Assembly (NCBI RefSeq): GCF_933775445.1
Contig: NW_026089424.1
Location: 186,001-250,000 of the forward strand
Reading direction: 5' to 3'
Source of the DNA: Argentina anserina
Lineage: Eukaryota; Streptophyta; Magnoliopsida; Rosales; Rosaceae
DNA length: 64,000 nt
The translations under genes and the position numbers were made by a program. The notes under the pieces were generated by a model. The model did no database searches. It saw only the letters and a list, made by a program, of their open reading frames with translations, and was not told the origin of the DNA. Positions 10,356-22,815 of the stretch are shown in pieces. Position 1 is the first letter of the stretch. Every line of letters starts with the position of its first letter.

Positions 10356-12044
10356 ATGCGAGTTTCTATTGAATTTGAGAGTTTTGCAAGTGTGGGAGTG
10401 TGTTTCTTTCAAACTGAGTATCTTTACATCGTTTGCGTATCTTTACTATTCCAATTGTGTATCTTTACATCGTTTGCGTATCTTTACTATTCCAATTGTG
10501 TATCTTTTCATTTCTCGTTTGAGTGTCTTTCTGTAAGGCTTCTGATGCGAGTTTCTATTGTATTTGAGAGTTTTGCAAGTGTGGGAGTGTGTTTCTTTCA
10601 AACTGAGTATCTTTATATCGTTTGCGTATCTTTACTATTCCAATTGTGTATCTTTACATCGTTTGCGTATCTTTACTATTCCAATTGTGTATCTTTTCAT
10701 TTCTCGTTTGAGTATCTTTCTGTAAGGCTTCTTATGCGAGTTTCTATTGTATTTGAGAGTTTTGCAAGTGTCGGAGTGTGTTTCATTCAAACTGAGTATC
10801 TTTACATCGTTTCGTATCTTTACTATTCCAATTGTGTATCTTTACATCGTTTGCGTATCTTTACTATTCCAATTGTGTATCTTTTCATTTCTCGTTTGAG
10901 TATCTTTCTGTAAGGCTTCTTATGCGAGTTTCTATTGAATTTGAGAGTTTTGCAAGTGTGGGAGTGTGTTTCTTTCAAACTGAGTATCTTTACATCGTTT
11001 GCGTATCTTTACTATTCCAATTGTGTATCTTTTCATTTCTCGTTTAAGTATCTTTCTGTAAGGCTTTCTGATGCGAGTTTCTATTGAATTTGAGAGTTTT
11101 GCAAGTGTGGGAGTGTGTTTCTTTCAAACTGAGTATCTTTACATCGTTTCGTATCTTTACTATTCCAATTGTGTATCTTTACATCGTTTGCGTATCTTTA
11201 CTATTCCAATTGTGTATCTTTTCATTTCTCGTTTGAGTCTCTTTCTGTAAGGCTTCTGATGCGAGTTTCTATTGTATTTGAGAGTTTTGCAAGTGTGGGA
11301 GTGTGTTTCTTTCAAACTGAGTATCTTTACATCGTTTGCGTATCTTTACTATTCCAATTGTGTATCTTTTCATTTCTCGTTTGAGTATCTTTCTGTAAGG
11401 CTTTCTGATGCGAGTTTCTATTGAATTTGAGAGTTTTGCAAGTGTGGGAGTGTGTTTCTTTCAAACTGAGTATCTTTACATCGTTTGCGTATCTTTACTA
11501 TTCCAATTGTGTATCTTTACATCGTTTGCGTATCTTTACTATTCCAATTGTGTATCTTTTCATTTCTCGTTTGAGTATCTTTCTGTAAGGCTTTCTGATG
11601 CGAGTTTCTATTGAATTTGAGAGTTTTGCAAGTGTGGGAGTGTGTTTCTTTCAAACTGAGTATCTTTACATCGTTTGCGTATCTTTACTATTCCAATTGT
11701 GTATCTTTTCATTTCTCGTTTGAGTATCTTTCTGTAAGGCTTTCTGATGCGAGTTTCTATTGAATTTGAGAGTTTTGCAAGTGTGGGAGTGTGTTTCTTT
11801 CAAACTGAGTATCTTTACATCGTTTGCGTATCTTTACTATTCCAATTGTGTGTCTTTTCATTTCTCGTTTGAGTATCTTGATGTAAGGCTTCTTATGCGA
11901 GTTTCTATTGTATTTGAGAGTTTTGCAAGTGATGGGAGTGTGTTTCTTTCAAACTGAGTATCTTTACATCGTTTGCGTATCTTTACTATTCCAATTGTGT
12001 ATCTTTTCATTTCTCGTTTGAGTATCTTTCTGTAAGGCTTTCTG
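10356..12044 (+). repeat. 1689-bp shortened version of the 3002-bp HOR
   Basis: This copy has the same first nine monomers as its neighbours (189, 189, 188, 149, 188, 149, 190, 149, 148) and then goes directly to the 150-bp GTGATGGG monomer. It lacks the 1313-bp block of eight monomers present in the 3002-bp copies on both sides. The exact difference (3002 minus 1689 is 1313, the summed length of eight whole monomers) points to an in-register unequal exchange. Confidence 0.9.
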
Positions 12045-15000
12045 ATGCGAGTTTCTATTGAATTTGAGAGTTTTGCAAATGTGGGAGTGTGTTTCTTTCA
12101 AACTGAGTATCTTTACATCGTTTGCGTATCTTTACTATTCCAATTGTGTATCTTTACATCGTTTGCGTATCTTTACTATTCCAATTGTGTATCTTTTCAT
12201 TTCTCGTTTGAGTGTCTTTCTGTAAGGCTTCTGATGCGAGTTTCTATTGTATTTGAGAGTTTTGCAAGTGTGGGAGTGTGTTTCTTTCAAACTGAGTATC
12301 TTTATATCGTTTGCGTATCTTTACTATTCCAATTGTGTATCTTTACATCGTTTGCGTATCTTTACTATTCCAATTGTGTATCTTTTCATTTCTCGTTTGA
12401 GTATCTTTCTGTAAGGCTTCTTATGCGAGTTTCTATTGTATTTGAGAGTTTTGCAAGTGTCGGAGTGTGTTTCATTCAAACTGAGTATCTTTACATCGTT
12501 TCGTATGTTTACTATTCCAATTTTGTATCTTTACATCGTTTGCGTATCTTTACTATTCCAATTGTGTATCTTTTCATTTCTCGTTTGAGTATCTTTCTGT
12601 AAGGCTTCTTATGCGAGTTTCTATTGAATTTGAGAGTTTTGCAAGTGTGGGAGTGTGTTTCTTTCAAACTGAGTATCTTTACATCGTTTGCGTATCTTTA
12701 CTATTCCAATTGTGTATCTTTTCATTTCTCGTTTAAGTATCTTTCTGTAAGGCTTTCTGATGCGAGTTTCTATTGAATTTGAGAGTTTTGCAAGTGTGGG
12801 AGTGTGTTTCTTTCAAACTGAGTATCTTTACATCGTTTCGTATCTTTACTATTCCAATTGTGTATCTTTACATCGTTTGCGTATCTTTACTATTCCAATT
12901 GTGTATCTTTTCATTTCTCGTTTGAGTCTCTTTCTGTAAGGCTTCTGATGCGAGTTTCTATTGTATTTGAGAGTTTTGCAAGTGTGGGAGTGTGTTTCTT
13001 TCAAACTGAGTATCTTTACATCGTTTGCGTATCTTTACTATTCCAATTGTGTATCTTTTCATTTCTCGTTTGAGTATCTTTCTGTAAGGCTTTCTGATGC
13101 GAGTTTCTATTGAATTTGAGAGTTTTGCAAGTGTGGGAGTGTGTTTCTTTCAAACTGAGTATCTTTACATCGTTTGCGTATCTTTACTATTCCAATTGTG
13201 TATCTTTACATCGTTTGCGTATCTTTACTATTCCAATTGTGTATCTTTTCATTTCTCGTTTGAGTATCTTTCTGTAAGGCTTTCTGATGCGAGTTTCTAT
13301 TGAATTTGAGAGTTTTGCAAGTGTGGGAGTGTGTTTCTTTCAAACTGAGTATCTTTACATCGTTTGCGTATCTTTACTATTCCAATTGTGTATCTTTTCA
13401 TTTCTCGTTTGAGTATCTTTCTGTAAGGCTTTCTGATGCGAGTTTCTATTGAATTTGAGAGTTTTGCAAGTGTGGGAGTGTGTTTCTTTCAAACTGAGTA
13501 TCTTTACATCGTTTGCGTATCTTTACTATTCCAATTGTGTGTCTTTTCATTTCTCGTTTGAGTATCTTGATGTAAGGCTTCTTATGCGAGTTTCTATTGT
13601 ATTTGAGAGTTTTGCAAGTGATGGGAGTGTGTTTCTTTCAAACTGAGTATCTTTACATCGTTTGCGTATCTTTACTATTCCAATTGTGTATCTTTACATC
13701 GTTTGCGTATCTTTACTATTCCAATTGTGTATCTTTTTATTTCTCGTTTGAGTATCTTTCTGTAAGGCTTCTTATGCGAGTTTCTATTGTATTTGAGAGT
13801 TTTGCAAGTGTCGGAGTGTGTTTCTTTCAAACTGAGTATCTTTACACCGTTTTCGTATCTTTACTATTCCAATTGTGTATCTTTTCATTTCTCGTTTGAG
13901 TATCTTTCTGTAAGGCTTCTGATGCGAGTTTCTATTGTATTTGAGAGTTTTGCAAGTGTGGGAGTGTGTTTCTTTCAAACTAAGTATCTTTACATCGTTT
14001 GCGTATCTTTACTATTCCAATTGTGTATCTTTTCATTTCTCGTTTGAGTATCTTTCTGTAAGGCTTTCTGATGCGAGTTTCTATTGAATTTGAGAGTGTT
14101 GCAAGTGTGGGAGTGTGTTTCTTTCAAACTGAGTATCTTTACATCGTTTGCGTATCTTTACTATTCCAATTGTGTATCTTTACATCGTTTTCGTATCTTT
14201 ACTATTCCAATTGTGTATCTTTTCATTTCTCGTTTGAGTATCTTTCTGTAAGGCTTTCTGATGCGAGTTTCTATTGAATTTGAGAGTTTTGCAAGTGTGG
14301 GAGTGTGTTTCTTTCAAACTGAGTATCTTTACATCGTTAGCGTATCTTTACTATTCCAATTGTGTATCTTTTCATTTCTCGTTTGAGTATCTTTCTGTAA
14401 GGCTTTCTGATGCGAGTTTCTATTGAATTTGAGAGTTTTGCAAGTGTAGGAGTGTGTTTCTTTCAAACTGAGTATCTTTACATCGTTTGCGTATCTTTAC
14501 TATTCCAATTGTGTATCTTTACATCGTTTGCGTATCTTTACTATTCCAATTGTGTATCTTTTCATTTCTCGTTTGAGTATCTTTCTGTAAGGCTTTCTGA
14601 TGCGAGTTTCTATTGAATTTGAGAGTTTTGCAAGTGTGGGAGTGTGTTTCTTTCAAACTGAGTATCTTTACATCGTTTGCGTATCTTTACTATTCCAATT
14701 GTGTATCTTTTCATTTCTCGTTTGAGTATCTTTCTGTAAGGCTTTCTGATGCGAGTTTCTATTGAATTTGAGAGTTTTGCAAGTGTGGGAGTGTGTTTCT
14801 TTCAAACTGAGTATCTTTACATCGTTTGCGTATCTTTACTATTCCAATTGTGTGTCTTTTCATTTCTCGTTTGAGTATCTTGATGTAAGGCTTCTTATGC
14901 GAGTTTCTATTGTATTTGAGAGTTTTGCAAGTGATGGGAGTGTGTTTCTTTCAAACTGAGTATCTTTACATCGTTTGCGTATCTTTACTATTCCAATTGT

Positions 15001-15046
15001 GTATCTTTTCATTTCTCGTTTGAGTATCTTTCTGTAAGGCTTTCTG
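12045..15046 (+). repeat. 3002-bp HOR, copy 2
   Basis: This copy has the same monomer order and lengths as 7354-10355 and the same diagnostic markers. It carries private changes of its own, such as GCAAATGTG in the first monomer, CGTATGTTTAC and AATTTTGTATC in the third, and GAGAGTGTTGCAAG in the monomer at 14071. GCAAATGTG also appears at 19588, which links this copy to the 3.2-kb HOR downstream. Confidence 0.9.
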
Positions 15047-16586
15047 ATGCGAGTTTCTATTGAATTTGAGAGTTTTGCAAGTGTGGGAGTGTGTTTCTTT
15101 CAAACTGAGTATCTTTACATCGTTTGCGTATCTTTACTATTCCAATTGTGTATCTTTACATCGTTTGCGTATCTTTACTATTCCAATTGTGTATCTTTTC
15201 ATTTCTCGTTTGAGTGTCTTTCTGTAAGGCTTCTGATGCGAGTTTCTATTGTATTTGAGAGTTTTGCAAGTGTGGGAGTGTGTTTCTTTCAAACTGAGTA
15301 TCTTTATATCGTTTGCGTATCTTTACTATTCCAATTGTGTATCTTTACATCGTTTGCGTATCTTTACTATTCCAATTGTGTATCTTTTCATTTCTCGTTT
15401 GAGTATCTTTCTGTAAGGCTTCTTATGCGAGTTTCTATTGTATTTGAGAGTTTTGCAAGTGTCGGAGTGTGTTTCATTCAAACTGAGTATCTTTACATCG
15501 TTTCGTATCTTTACTATTCCAATTGTGTATCTTTACATCGTTTGCGTATCTTTACTATTCCAATTGTGTATCTTTTCATTTCTCGTTTGAGTATCTTTCT
15601 GTAAGGCTTCTTATGCGAGTTTCTATTGAATTTGAGAGTTTTGCAAGTGTGGGAGTGTGTTTCTTTCAAACTGAGTATCTTTACATCGTTTGCGTATCTT
15701 TACTATTCCAATTGTGTATCTTTTCATTTCTCGTTTAAGTATCTTTCTGTAAGGCTTTCTGATGCGAGTTTCTATTGAATTTGAGAGTTTTGCAAGTGTG
15801 GGAGTGTGTTTCTTTCAAACTGAGTATCTTTACATCGTTTCGTATCTTTACTATTCCAATTGTGTATCTTTACATCGTTTGCGTATCTTTACTATTCCAA
15901 TTGTGTATCTTTTCATTTCTCGTTTGAGTCTCTTTCTGTAAGGCTTCTGATGCGAGTTTCTATTGTATTTGAGAGTTTTGCAAGTGTGGGTGTGTGTTTC
16001 TTTCAAACTGAGTATCTTTACATCGTTTGCGTATCTTTACTATTCCAATTGTGTATCTTTTCATTTCTCGTTTGAGTATCTTTCTGTAAGGCTTTCTGAT
16101 GCGAGTTTCTATTGAATTTGAGAGTTTTGCAAGTGTGGGAGTGTGTTTCTTTCAAACTGAGTATCTTTACATCGTTTGCGTATCTTTACTATTCCAATTG
16201 TGTATCTTTACATCGTTTGCGTATCTTTACTATTCCAATTGTGTATCTTTTCATTTCTCGTTTGAGTATCTTTCTGTAAGGCTTTCTGATGCGAGTTTCT
16301 ATTGAATTTGAGAGTTTTGCAAGTGTGGGAGTGTGTTTCTTTCAAACTGAGTATCTTTACATCGTTTGCGTATCTTTACTATTCCAATTGTGTATCTTTT
16401 CATTTCTCGTTTGAGTATCTTTCTGTAAGGCTTTCTGATGCGAGTTTCTATTGAATTTGAGAGTTTTGCAAGTGTGGGAGTGTGTTTCTTTCAAACTGAG
16501 TATCTTTACATCGTTTGCGTATCTTTACTATTCCAATTGTGTGTCTTTTCATTTCTCGTTTGAGTATCTTTCTGTAAGGCTTTCTG
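15047..16586 (+). repeat. Partial copy of the 1689/3002-bp HOR
   Basis: Nine monomers (189, 189, 188, 149, 188, 149, 190, 149, 149) follow the start of the 3002-bp HOR with the same GTGTCTTTC, TTATATCG, CATTCAAAC/CGTTTCG and CGTTTAAG markers. The ninth monomer ends with the ordinary CTGTAAGGCTTTCTG instead of the CTTGATG change expected there. After that the register switches to the 485-bp trimers, so the HOR boundary lies in or next to the monomer at 16438. Confidence 0.85.
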
Positions 16587-17556
16587 ATGCGAGTTTCTAT
16601 TGAATTTGAGAGTTTTGCAAGTGTGGGAGTGTGTTTCTTTCAAACTGAGTATCTTTACATCGTTTCGTATCTTTACTATTCCAATTGTGTATCTTTACAT
16701 CGTTTGCGTATCTTTACTATTCCAATTGTGTGTCTTTTCATTTCTCGTTTGAGTATCTTTATGTAAGGCTTCTGATGAGAGTTTCTATTGTATTTGAGAG
16801 TTTTGCAAGTGTGGGAGTGTGTTTCTTTCAAACTGAGTATCTTTACATCGTTTGCGTATCTTTACTATTCCAATTGTGTATCTTTTCATTTCTCGTTTGA
16901 GTATCTTTCTGTAAGGCTTCTTATGCGAGTTTCTATTGTATTTGAGAGTTTTGCAAGTGTGGGAGTGTGTTTCTTTCAAACTGAGTATCTTTACATCGTT
17001 TGCGTATCTTTACTATTCCAATTGTGTATCTTTTCATTTCTCGTTTAAGTATCTTTCTGTAAGGCTTTCTGATGCGAGTTTCTATTGAATTTGAGAGTTT
17101 TGCAAGTGTGGGAGTGTGTTTCTTTCAAACTGAGTATCTTTACATCGTTTCGTATCTTTACTATTCCAATTGTGTATCTTTACATCGTTTGCGTATCTTT
17201 ACTATTCCAATTGTGTGTCTTTTCATTTCTCGTTTGAGTATCTTTATGTAAGGCTTCTGATGAGAGTTTCTATTGTATTTGAGAGTTTTGCAAGTGTGGG
17301 AGTGTGTTTCTTTCAAACTGAGTATCTTTACATCGTTTGCGTATCTTTACTATTCCAATTGTGTATCTTTTCATTTCTCGTTTGAGTATCTTTCTGTAAG
17401 GCTTCTTATGCGAGTTTCTATTGTATTTGAGAGTTTTGCAAGTGTCGGAGTGTGTTTCTTTCAAACTGAGTATCTTTACATCGTTTGCGTATCTTTACTA
17501 TTCCAATTGTGTATCTTTTCATTTCTCGTTTGAGTATCTTTCTGTAAGGCTTTCTG
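16587..17556 (+). repeat. 485-bp trimer, two tandem copies
   Basis: Two copies (16587-17071 and 17072-17556) of a 188 + 148 + 149 bp trimer. Both have CGTTTCG in the long monomer, GTGTGTC with CTTTATG at its end, and ATGAGAG at the start of the first short monomer. The third monomer ends CGTTTAAG in copy 1 but CGTTTGAG in copy 2, and carries GTGGGAG in copy 1 but GTCGGAG in copy 2. This trimer is the forerunner or relative of the 486-bp trimers at 50684. Confidence 0.88.
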
Positions 17557-20500
17557 ATGCGAGTTTCTATTGAATTTGAGAGTTTTGCAAGTGTGGGGTG
17601 TGTGTTTCTTTCAAACTGAGTATCTTTACATCGTTTGCGTATCTTTACTATTCCAATTGTGTATCTTTACATCGTTTTCGTATCTTTACTATTCCAATTG
17701 TGTATCTTTTCATTTCTCGTTTGAGTATCTTTCTGTAAGGCTTTCTGATGCGAGTTTCTATTGAATTTGAGAGTTTTGCAAGTGTGGGAGTGTGTTTCTT
17801 TCAAACTGAGTATCTTTACATCGTTTGCGTATCTTTACTATTCCAATTGTGTATCTTTACATCGTTTGCGTATCTTTACTATTCCAATTGTGTATCTTTT
17901 CATTTCTCGTTTGAGTCTCTTTCTGTAAGGCTTCTGATGCGAGTTTCTATTGTATTTGAGAGTTTTGCAAGTGTGGGAGTGTGTTTCTTTCAAACTGAGT
18001 ATCTTTACATCGTTTGCGTATCTTTACTATTCCAGTTGTGTATCTTTACATCGTTTGCGTATCTTTACTATTCCAATTATGTATCTTTTCATTTCTCGTT
18101 TGAGTCTCTTTCTGTAAGGCTTCTGATGCGAGTTTCTATTGAATTTGAGAGTTTTGCAAGTGTGGGAGTGTGTTTCTTTCAAACTGAGTATCTTTACATC
18201 GTTTGCGTATCTTTACTATTCCAATTGTGTATCTTTACATCGTTTGCGTATCTTTACTATTCCAATTGTGTATCTTTTTATTTCTCGTTTGAGTATCTTT
18301 CTGTAAGGCTTCTTATGCGAGTTTCTATTGTATTTGAGAGTTTTGCAAGTGTCGGAGTGTGTTTCTTTCAAACTGAGTATCTTTACACCGTTTTCGTATC
18401 TTTACTATTCCAATTGTGTATCTTTTCATTTCTCGTTTGAGTATCTTTCTGTAAGGCTTCTGATGCGAGTTTCTATTGTATTTGAGAGTTTTGCAAGTGT
18501 GGGAGTGTGTTTCTTTCAAACTAAGTATCTTTACATCGTTTGCGTGTCTTTACTATTCCAATTGTGTATCTTTTCATTTCTCGTTTGAGTATATTTCTGT
18601 AAGGCTTTCTGATGCGAGTTTCTATTGAATTTGAGAGTTTTGCAAGTGTGGGAGTGTGTTTCTTTCAAACTGAGTATCTTTACATCGTTTGCGTATCTTT
18701 ACTATTCCAATTGTGTATCTTTACATCGTTTTCGTATCTTTACTATTCCAATTGTGTATCTTTTCATTTCTCGTTTGAGTATCTTTCTGTAAGGCTTTCT
18801 GATGCGAGTTTCTATTGAATTTGAGAGTTTTGCAAGTGTGGGAGTGTGTTTCTTTCAAACTGAGTATCTTTACATCGTTAGCGTATCTTTACTATTCCAA
18901 TTGTGTATCTTTTCATTTCTCGTTTGAGTATCTTTCTGTAAGGCTTTCTGATGCGAGTTTCTATTGAATTTGAGAGTTTTGCAAGTGTGGGAGTGTGTTT
19001 CTTTCAAACTGAGTATCTTTACATCGTTTGCGTATCTTTACTATTCCAATTGTGTATCTTTACATCGTTTGCGTATCTTTACTATTCCAATTGTGTATCT
19101 TTTCATTTCTCGTTTGAGTATCTTTCTGTAAGGCTTTCTGATGCGAGTTTCTATTGAATTTGAGAGTTTTGCAAGTGTGGGAGTGTGTTTCTTTCAAACT
19201 GAGTATCTTTACATCGTTTGCGTATCTTTACTATTCCAATTGTGTATCTTTTCATTTCTCGTTTGAGTATCTTTCTGTAAGGCTTTCTGATGCGAGTTTC
19301 TATTGAATTTGAGAGTTTTGCAAGTGTGGGAGTGTGTTTCTTTCAAACTGAGTATCTTTACATCGTTTGCGTATCTTTACTATTCCAATTGTGTGTCTTT
19401 TCATTTCTCGTTTGAGTATCTTGATGTAAGGCTTCTTATGCGAGTTTCTATTGTATTTGAGAGTTTTGCAAGTGATGGGAGTGTGTTTCTTTCAAACTGA
19501 GTATCTTTACATCGTTTGCGTATCTTTACTATTCCAATTGTGTATCTTTTCATTTCTCGTTTGAGTATCTTTCTGTAAGGCTTTCTGATGCGAGTTTCTA
19601 TTGAATTTGAGAGTTTTGCAAATGTGGGAGTGTGTTTCTTTCAAACTGAGTATCTTTACATCGTTTGCGTATCTTTACTATTCCAATTGTGTATCTTTAC
19701 ATCGTTTGCGTATCTTTACTATTCCAATTGTGTATCTTTTCATTTCTCGTTTGAGTGTCTTTCTGTAAGGCTTCTGATGCGAGTTTCTATTGTATTTGAG
19801 AGTTTTGCAAGTGTGGGAGTGTGTTTCTTTCAAACTGAGTATCTTTATATCGTTTGCGTATCTTTACTATTCCAATTGTGTATCTTTACATCGTTTGCGT
19901 ATCTTTACTATTCCAATTGTGTATCTTTTCATTTCTCGTTTGAGTATCTTTCTGTAAGGCTTCTTATGCGAGTTTCTATTGTATTTGAGAGTTTTGCAAG
20001 TGTCGGAGTGTGTTTCATTCAAACTGAGTATCTTTACATCGTTTCGTATCTTTACTATTCCAATTGTGTATCTTTACATCGTTTGCGTATCTTTACTATT
20101 CCAATTGTGTATCTTTTCATTTCTCGTTTGAGTATCTTTCTGTAAGGCTTCTTATGCTAGTTTCTATTGAATTTGAGAGTTTTGCAAGTGTGGGAGTGTG
20201 TTTCTTTCAAACTGAGTATCTTTACATCGTTTGCGTATCTTTACTATTCCAATTGTGTATCTTTTCATTTCTCGTTTAAGTATCTTTCTGTAAGGCTTTC
20301 TGATGCGAGTTTCTATTGAATTTGAGAGTTTTGCAAGTGTGGGAGTGTGTTTCTTTCAAACTGAGTATCTTTACATCGTTTCGTATCTTTACTATTCCAA
20401 TTGTGTATCTTTACATCGTTTGCGTATCTTTACTATTCCAATTGTGTGTCTTTTCATTTCTCGTTTGAGTATCTTTATGTAAGGCTTCTGATGAGAGTTT

Positions 20501-20787
20501 CTATTGTATTTGAGAGTTTTGCAAGTGTGGGAGTGTGTTTCTTTCAAACTGAGTATCTTTACATCGTTTGCGTATCTTTACTATTCCAATTGTGTATCTT
20601 TTCATTTCTCGTTTGAGTATCTTTCTGTAAGGCTTCTTATGCGAGTTTCTATTGTATTTGAGAGTTTTGCAAGTGTCGGAGTGTGTTTCTTTCAAACTGA
20701 GTATCTTTACATCGTTTGCGTATCTTTACTATTCCAATTGTGTATCTTTTCATTTCTCGTTTGAGTATCTTTCTGTAAGGCTTTCTG
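17557..20787 (+). repeat. 3231-bp 19-monomer HOR, full copy
   Basis: Monomer lengths are 191, 189, 189, 189, 148, 149, 190, 149, 190, 149, 148, 150, 189, 189, 188, 149, 188, 148, 149. Markers in order are GTGGGG, CCAGTTGTG with AATTATG, CTTTTTATT, CACCGTTTTCG, AACTAAG with GCGTGTC and GTATATTTC, CGTTTTCG, CGTTAGCG, CTTGATG, GTGATGGG, GCAAATG, TTATATCG, CATTCAAAC/CGTTTCG, CGTTTAAG and ATGAGAG. It combines the block seen at 5322 with the start of the 3002-bp HOR and the trimer end at 16587-17556. It therefore looks like a composite of the older blocks that was then amplified as one unit. Confidence 0.9.
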
Positions 20788-22815
20788 ATGCGAGTTTCTA
20801 TTGAATTTGAGAGTTTTGCAAGTGTGGGGAGTGTGTTTCTTTCAAACTGAGTATCTTTACATCGTTTGCGTATCTTTACTATTCCAATTGTGTATCTTTA
20901 CATCGTTTTCGTATCTTTACTATTCCAATTGTGTATCTTTTCATTTCTCGTTTGAGTATCTTTCTGTAAGGCTTTCTGATGCGAGTTTCTATTGAATTTG
21001 AGAGTTTTGCAAGTGTGGGAGTGTGTTTCTTTCAAACTGAGTATCTTTACATCGTTTGCGTATCTTTACTATTCCAATTGTGTATCTTTACATCGTTTGC
21101 GTATCTTTACTATTCCAATTGTGTATCTTTTCATTTCTCGTTTGAGTCTCTTTCTGTAAGGCTTCTGATGCGAGTTTCTATTGTATTTGAGAGTTTTGCA
21201 AGTGTGGGAGTGTGTTTCTTTCAAACTGAGTATCTTTACATCGTTTGCGTATCTTTACTATTCCAGTTGTGTATCTTTACATCGTTTGCGTATCTTTACT
21301 ATTCCAATTATGTATCTTTTCATTTCTCGTTTGAGTCTCTTTCTGTAAGGCTTCTGATGCGAGTTTCTATTGAATTTGAGAGTTTTGCAAGTGTGGGAGT
21401 GTGTTTCTTTCAAACTGAGTATCTTTACATCGTTTGCGTATCTTTACTATTCCAATTGTGTATCTTTACATCGTTTGCGTATCTTTACTATTCCAATTGT
21501 GTATCTTTTTATTTCTCGTTTGAGTATCTTTCTGTAAGGCTTCTTATGCGAGTTTCTATTGTATTTGAGAGTTTTGCAAGTGTCGGAGTGTGTTTCTTTC
21601 AAACTGAGTATCTTTACACCGTTTTCGTATCTTTACTATTCCAATTGTGTATCTTTTCATTTCTCGTTTGAGTATCTTTCTGTAAGGCTTCTGATGCGAG
21701 TTTCTATTGTATTTGAGAGTTTTGCAAGTGTGGGAGTGTGTTTCTTTCAAACTAAGTATCTTTACATCGTTTGCGTGTCTTTACTATTCCAATTGTGTAT
21801 CTTTTCATTTCTCGTTTGAGTATATTTCTGTAAGGCTTTCTGATGCGAGTTTCTATTGAATTTGAGAGTTTTGCAAGTGTGGGAGTGTGTTTCTTTCAAA
21901 CTGAGTATCTTTACATCGTTTGCGTATCTTTACTATTCCAATTGTGTATCTTTACATCGTTTTCGTATCTTTACTATTCCAATTGTGTATCTTTTCATTT
22001 CTCGTTTGAGTATCTTTCTGTAAGGCTTTCTGATGCGAGTTTCTATTGAATTTGAGAGTTTTGCAAGTGTGGGAGTGTGTTTCTTTCAAACTGAGTATCT
22101 TTACATCGTTAGCGTATCTTTACTATTCCAATTGTGTATCTTTTCATTTCTCGTTTGAGTATCTTTCTGTAAGGCTTTCTGATGCGAGTTTCTATTGAAT
22201 TTGAGAGTTTTGCAAGTGTGGGAGTGTGTTTCTTTCAAACTGAGTATCTTTACATCGTTTGCGTATCTTTACTATTCCAATTGTGTATCTTTTCATTTCT
22301 CGTTTAAGTATCTTTCTGTAAGGCTTTCTGATGCGAGTTTCTATTGAATTTGAGAGTTTTGCAAGTGTGGGAGTGTGTTTCTTTCAAACTGAGTATCTTT
22401 ACATCGTTTCGTATCTTTACTATTCCAATTGTGTATCTTTACATCGTTTGCGTATCTTTACTATTCCAATTGTGTGTCTTTTCATTTCTCGTTTGAGTAT
22501 CTTTATGTAAGGCTTCTGATGAGAGTTTCTATTGTATTTGAGAGTTTTGCAAGTGTGGGAGTGTGTTTCTTTCAAACTGAGTATCTTTACATCGTTTGCG
22601 TATCTTTACTATTCCAATTGTGTATCTTTTCATTTCTCGTTTGAGTATCTTTCTGTAAGGCTTCTTATGCGAGTTTCTATTGTATTTGAGAGTTTTGCAA
22701 GTGTCGGAGTGTGTTTCTTTCAAACTGAGTATCTTTACATCGTTTGCGTATCTTTACTATTCCAATTGTGTATCTTTTCATTTCTCGTTTGAGTATCTTT
22801 CTGTAAGGCTTTCTG
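20788..22815 (+). repeat. 2028-bp deleted copy of the 3.2-kb HOR
   Basis: The first eight monomers match the full copy (191, 189, 189, 189, 148, 149, 190, 149). The block then jumps to a 149-bp monomer ending CGTTTAAG, followed by 188, 148 and 149. Seven monomers totalling 1203 bp are missing (3231 minus 2028). The junction monomer is 22182-22330: its upstream border is the GGCTTTCTG type expected for monomer 9, while its body and CGTTTAAG tail are those of monomer 16. Confidence 0.9.
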
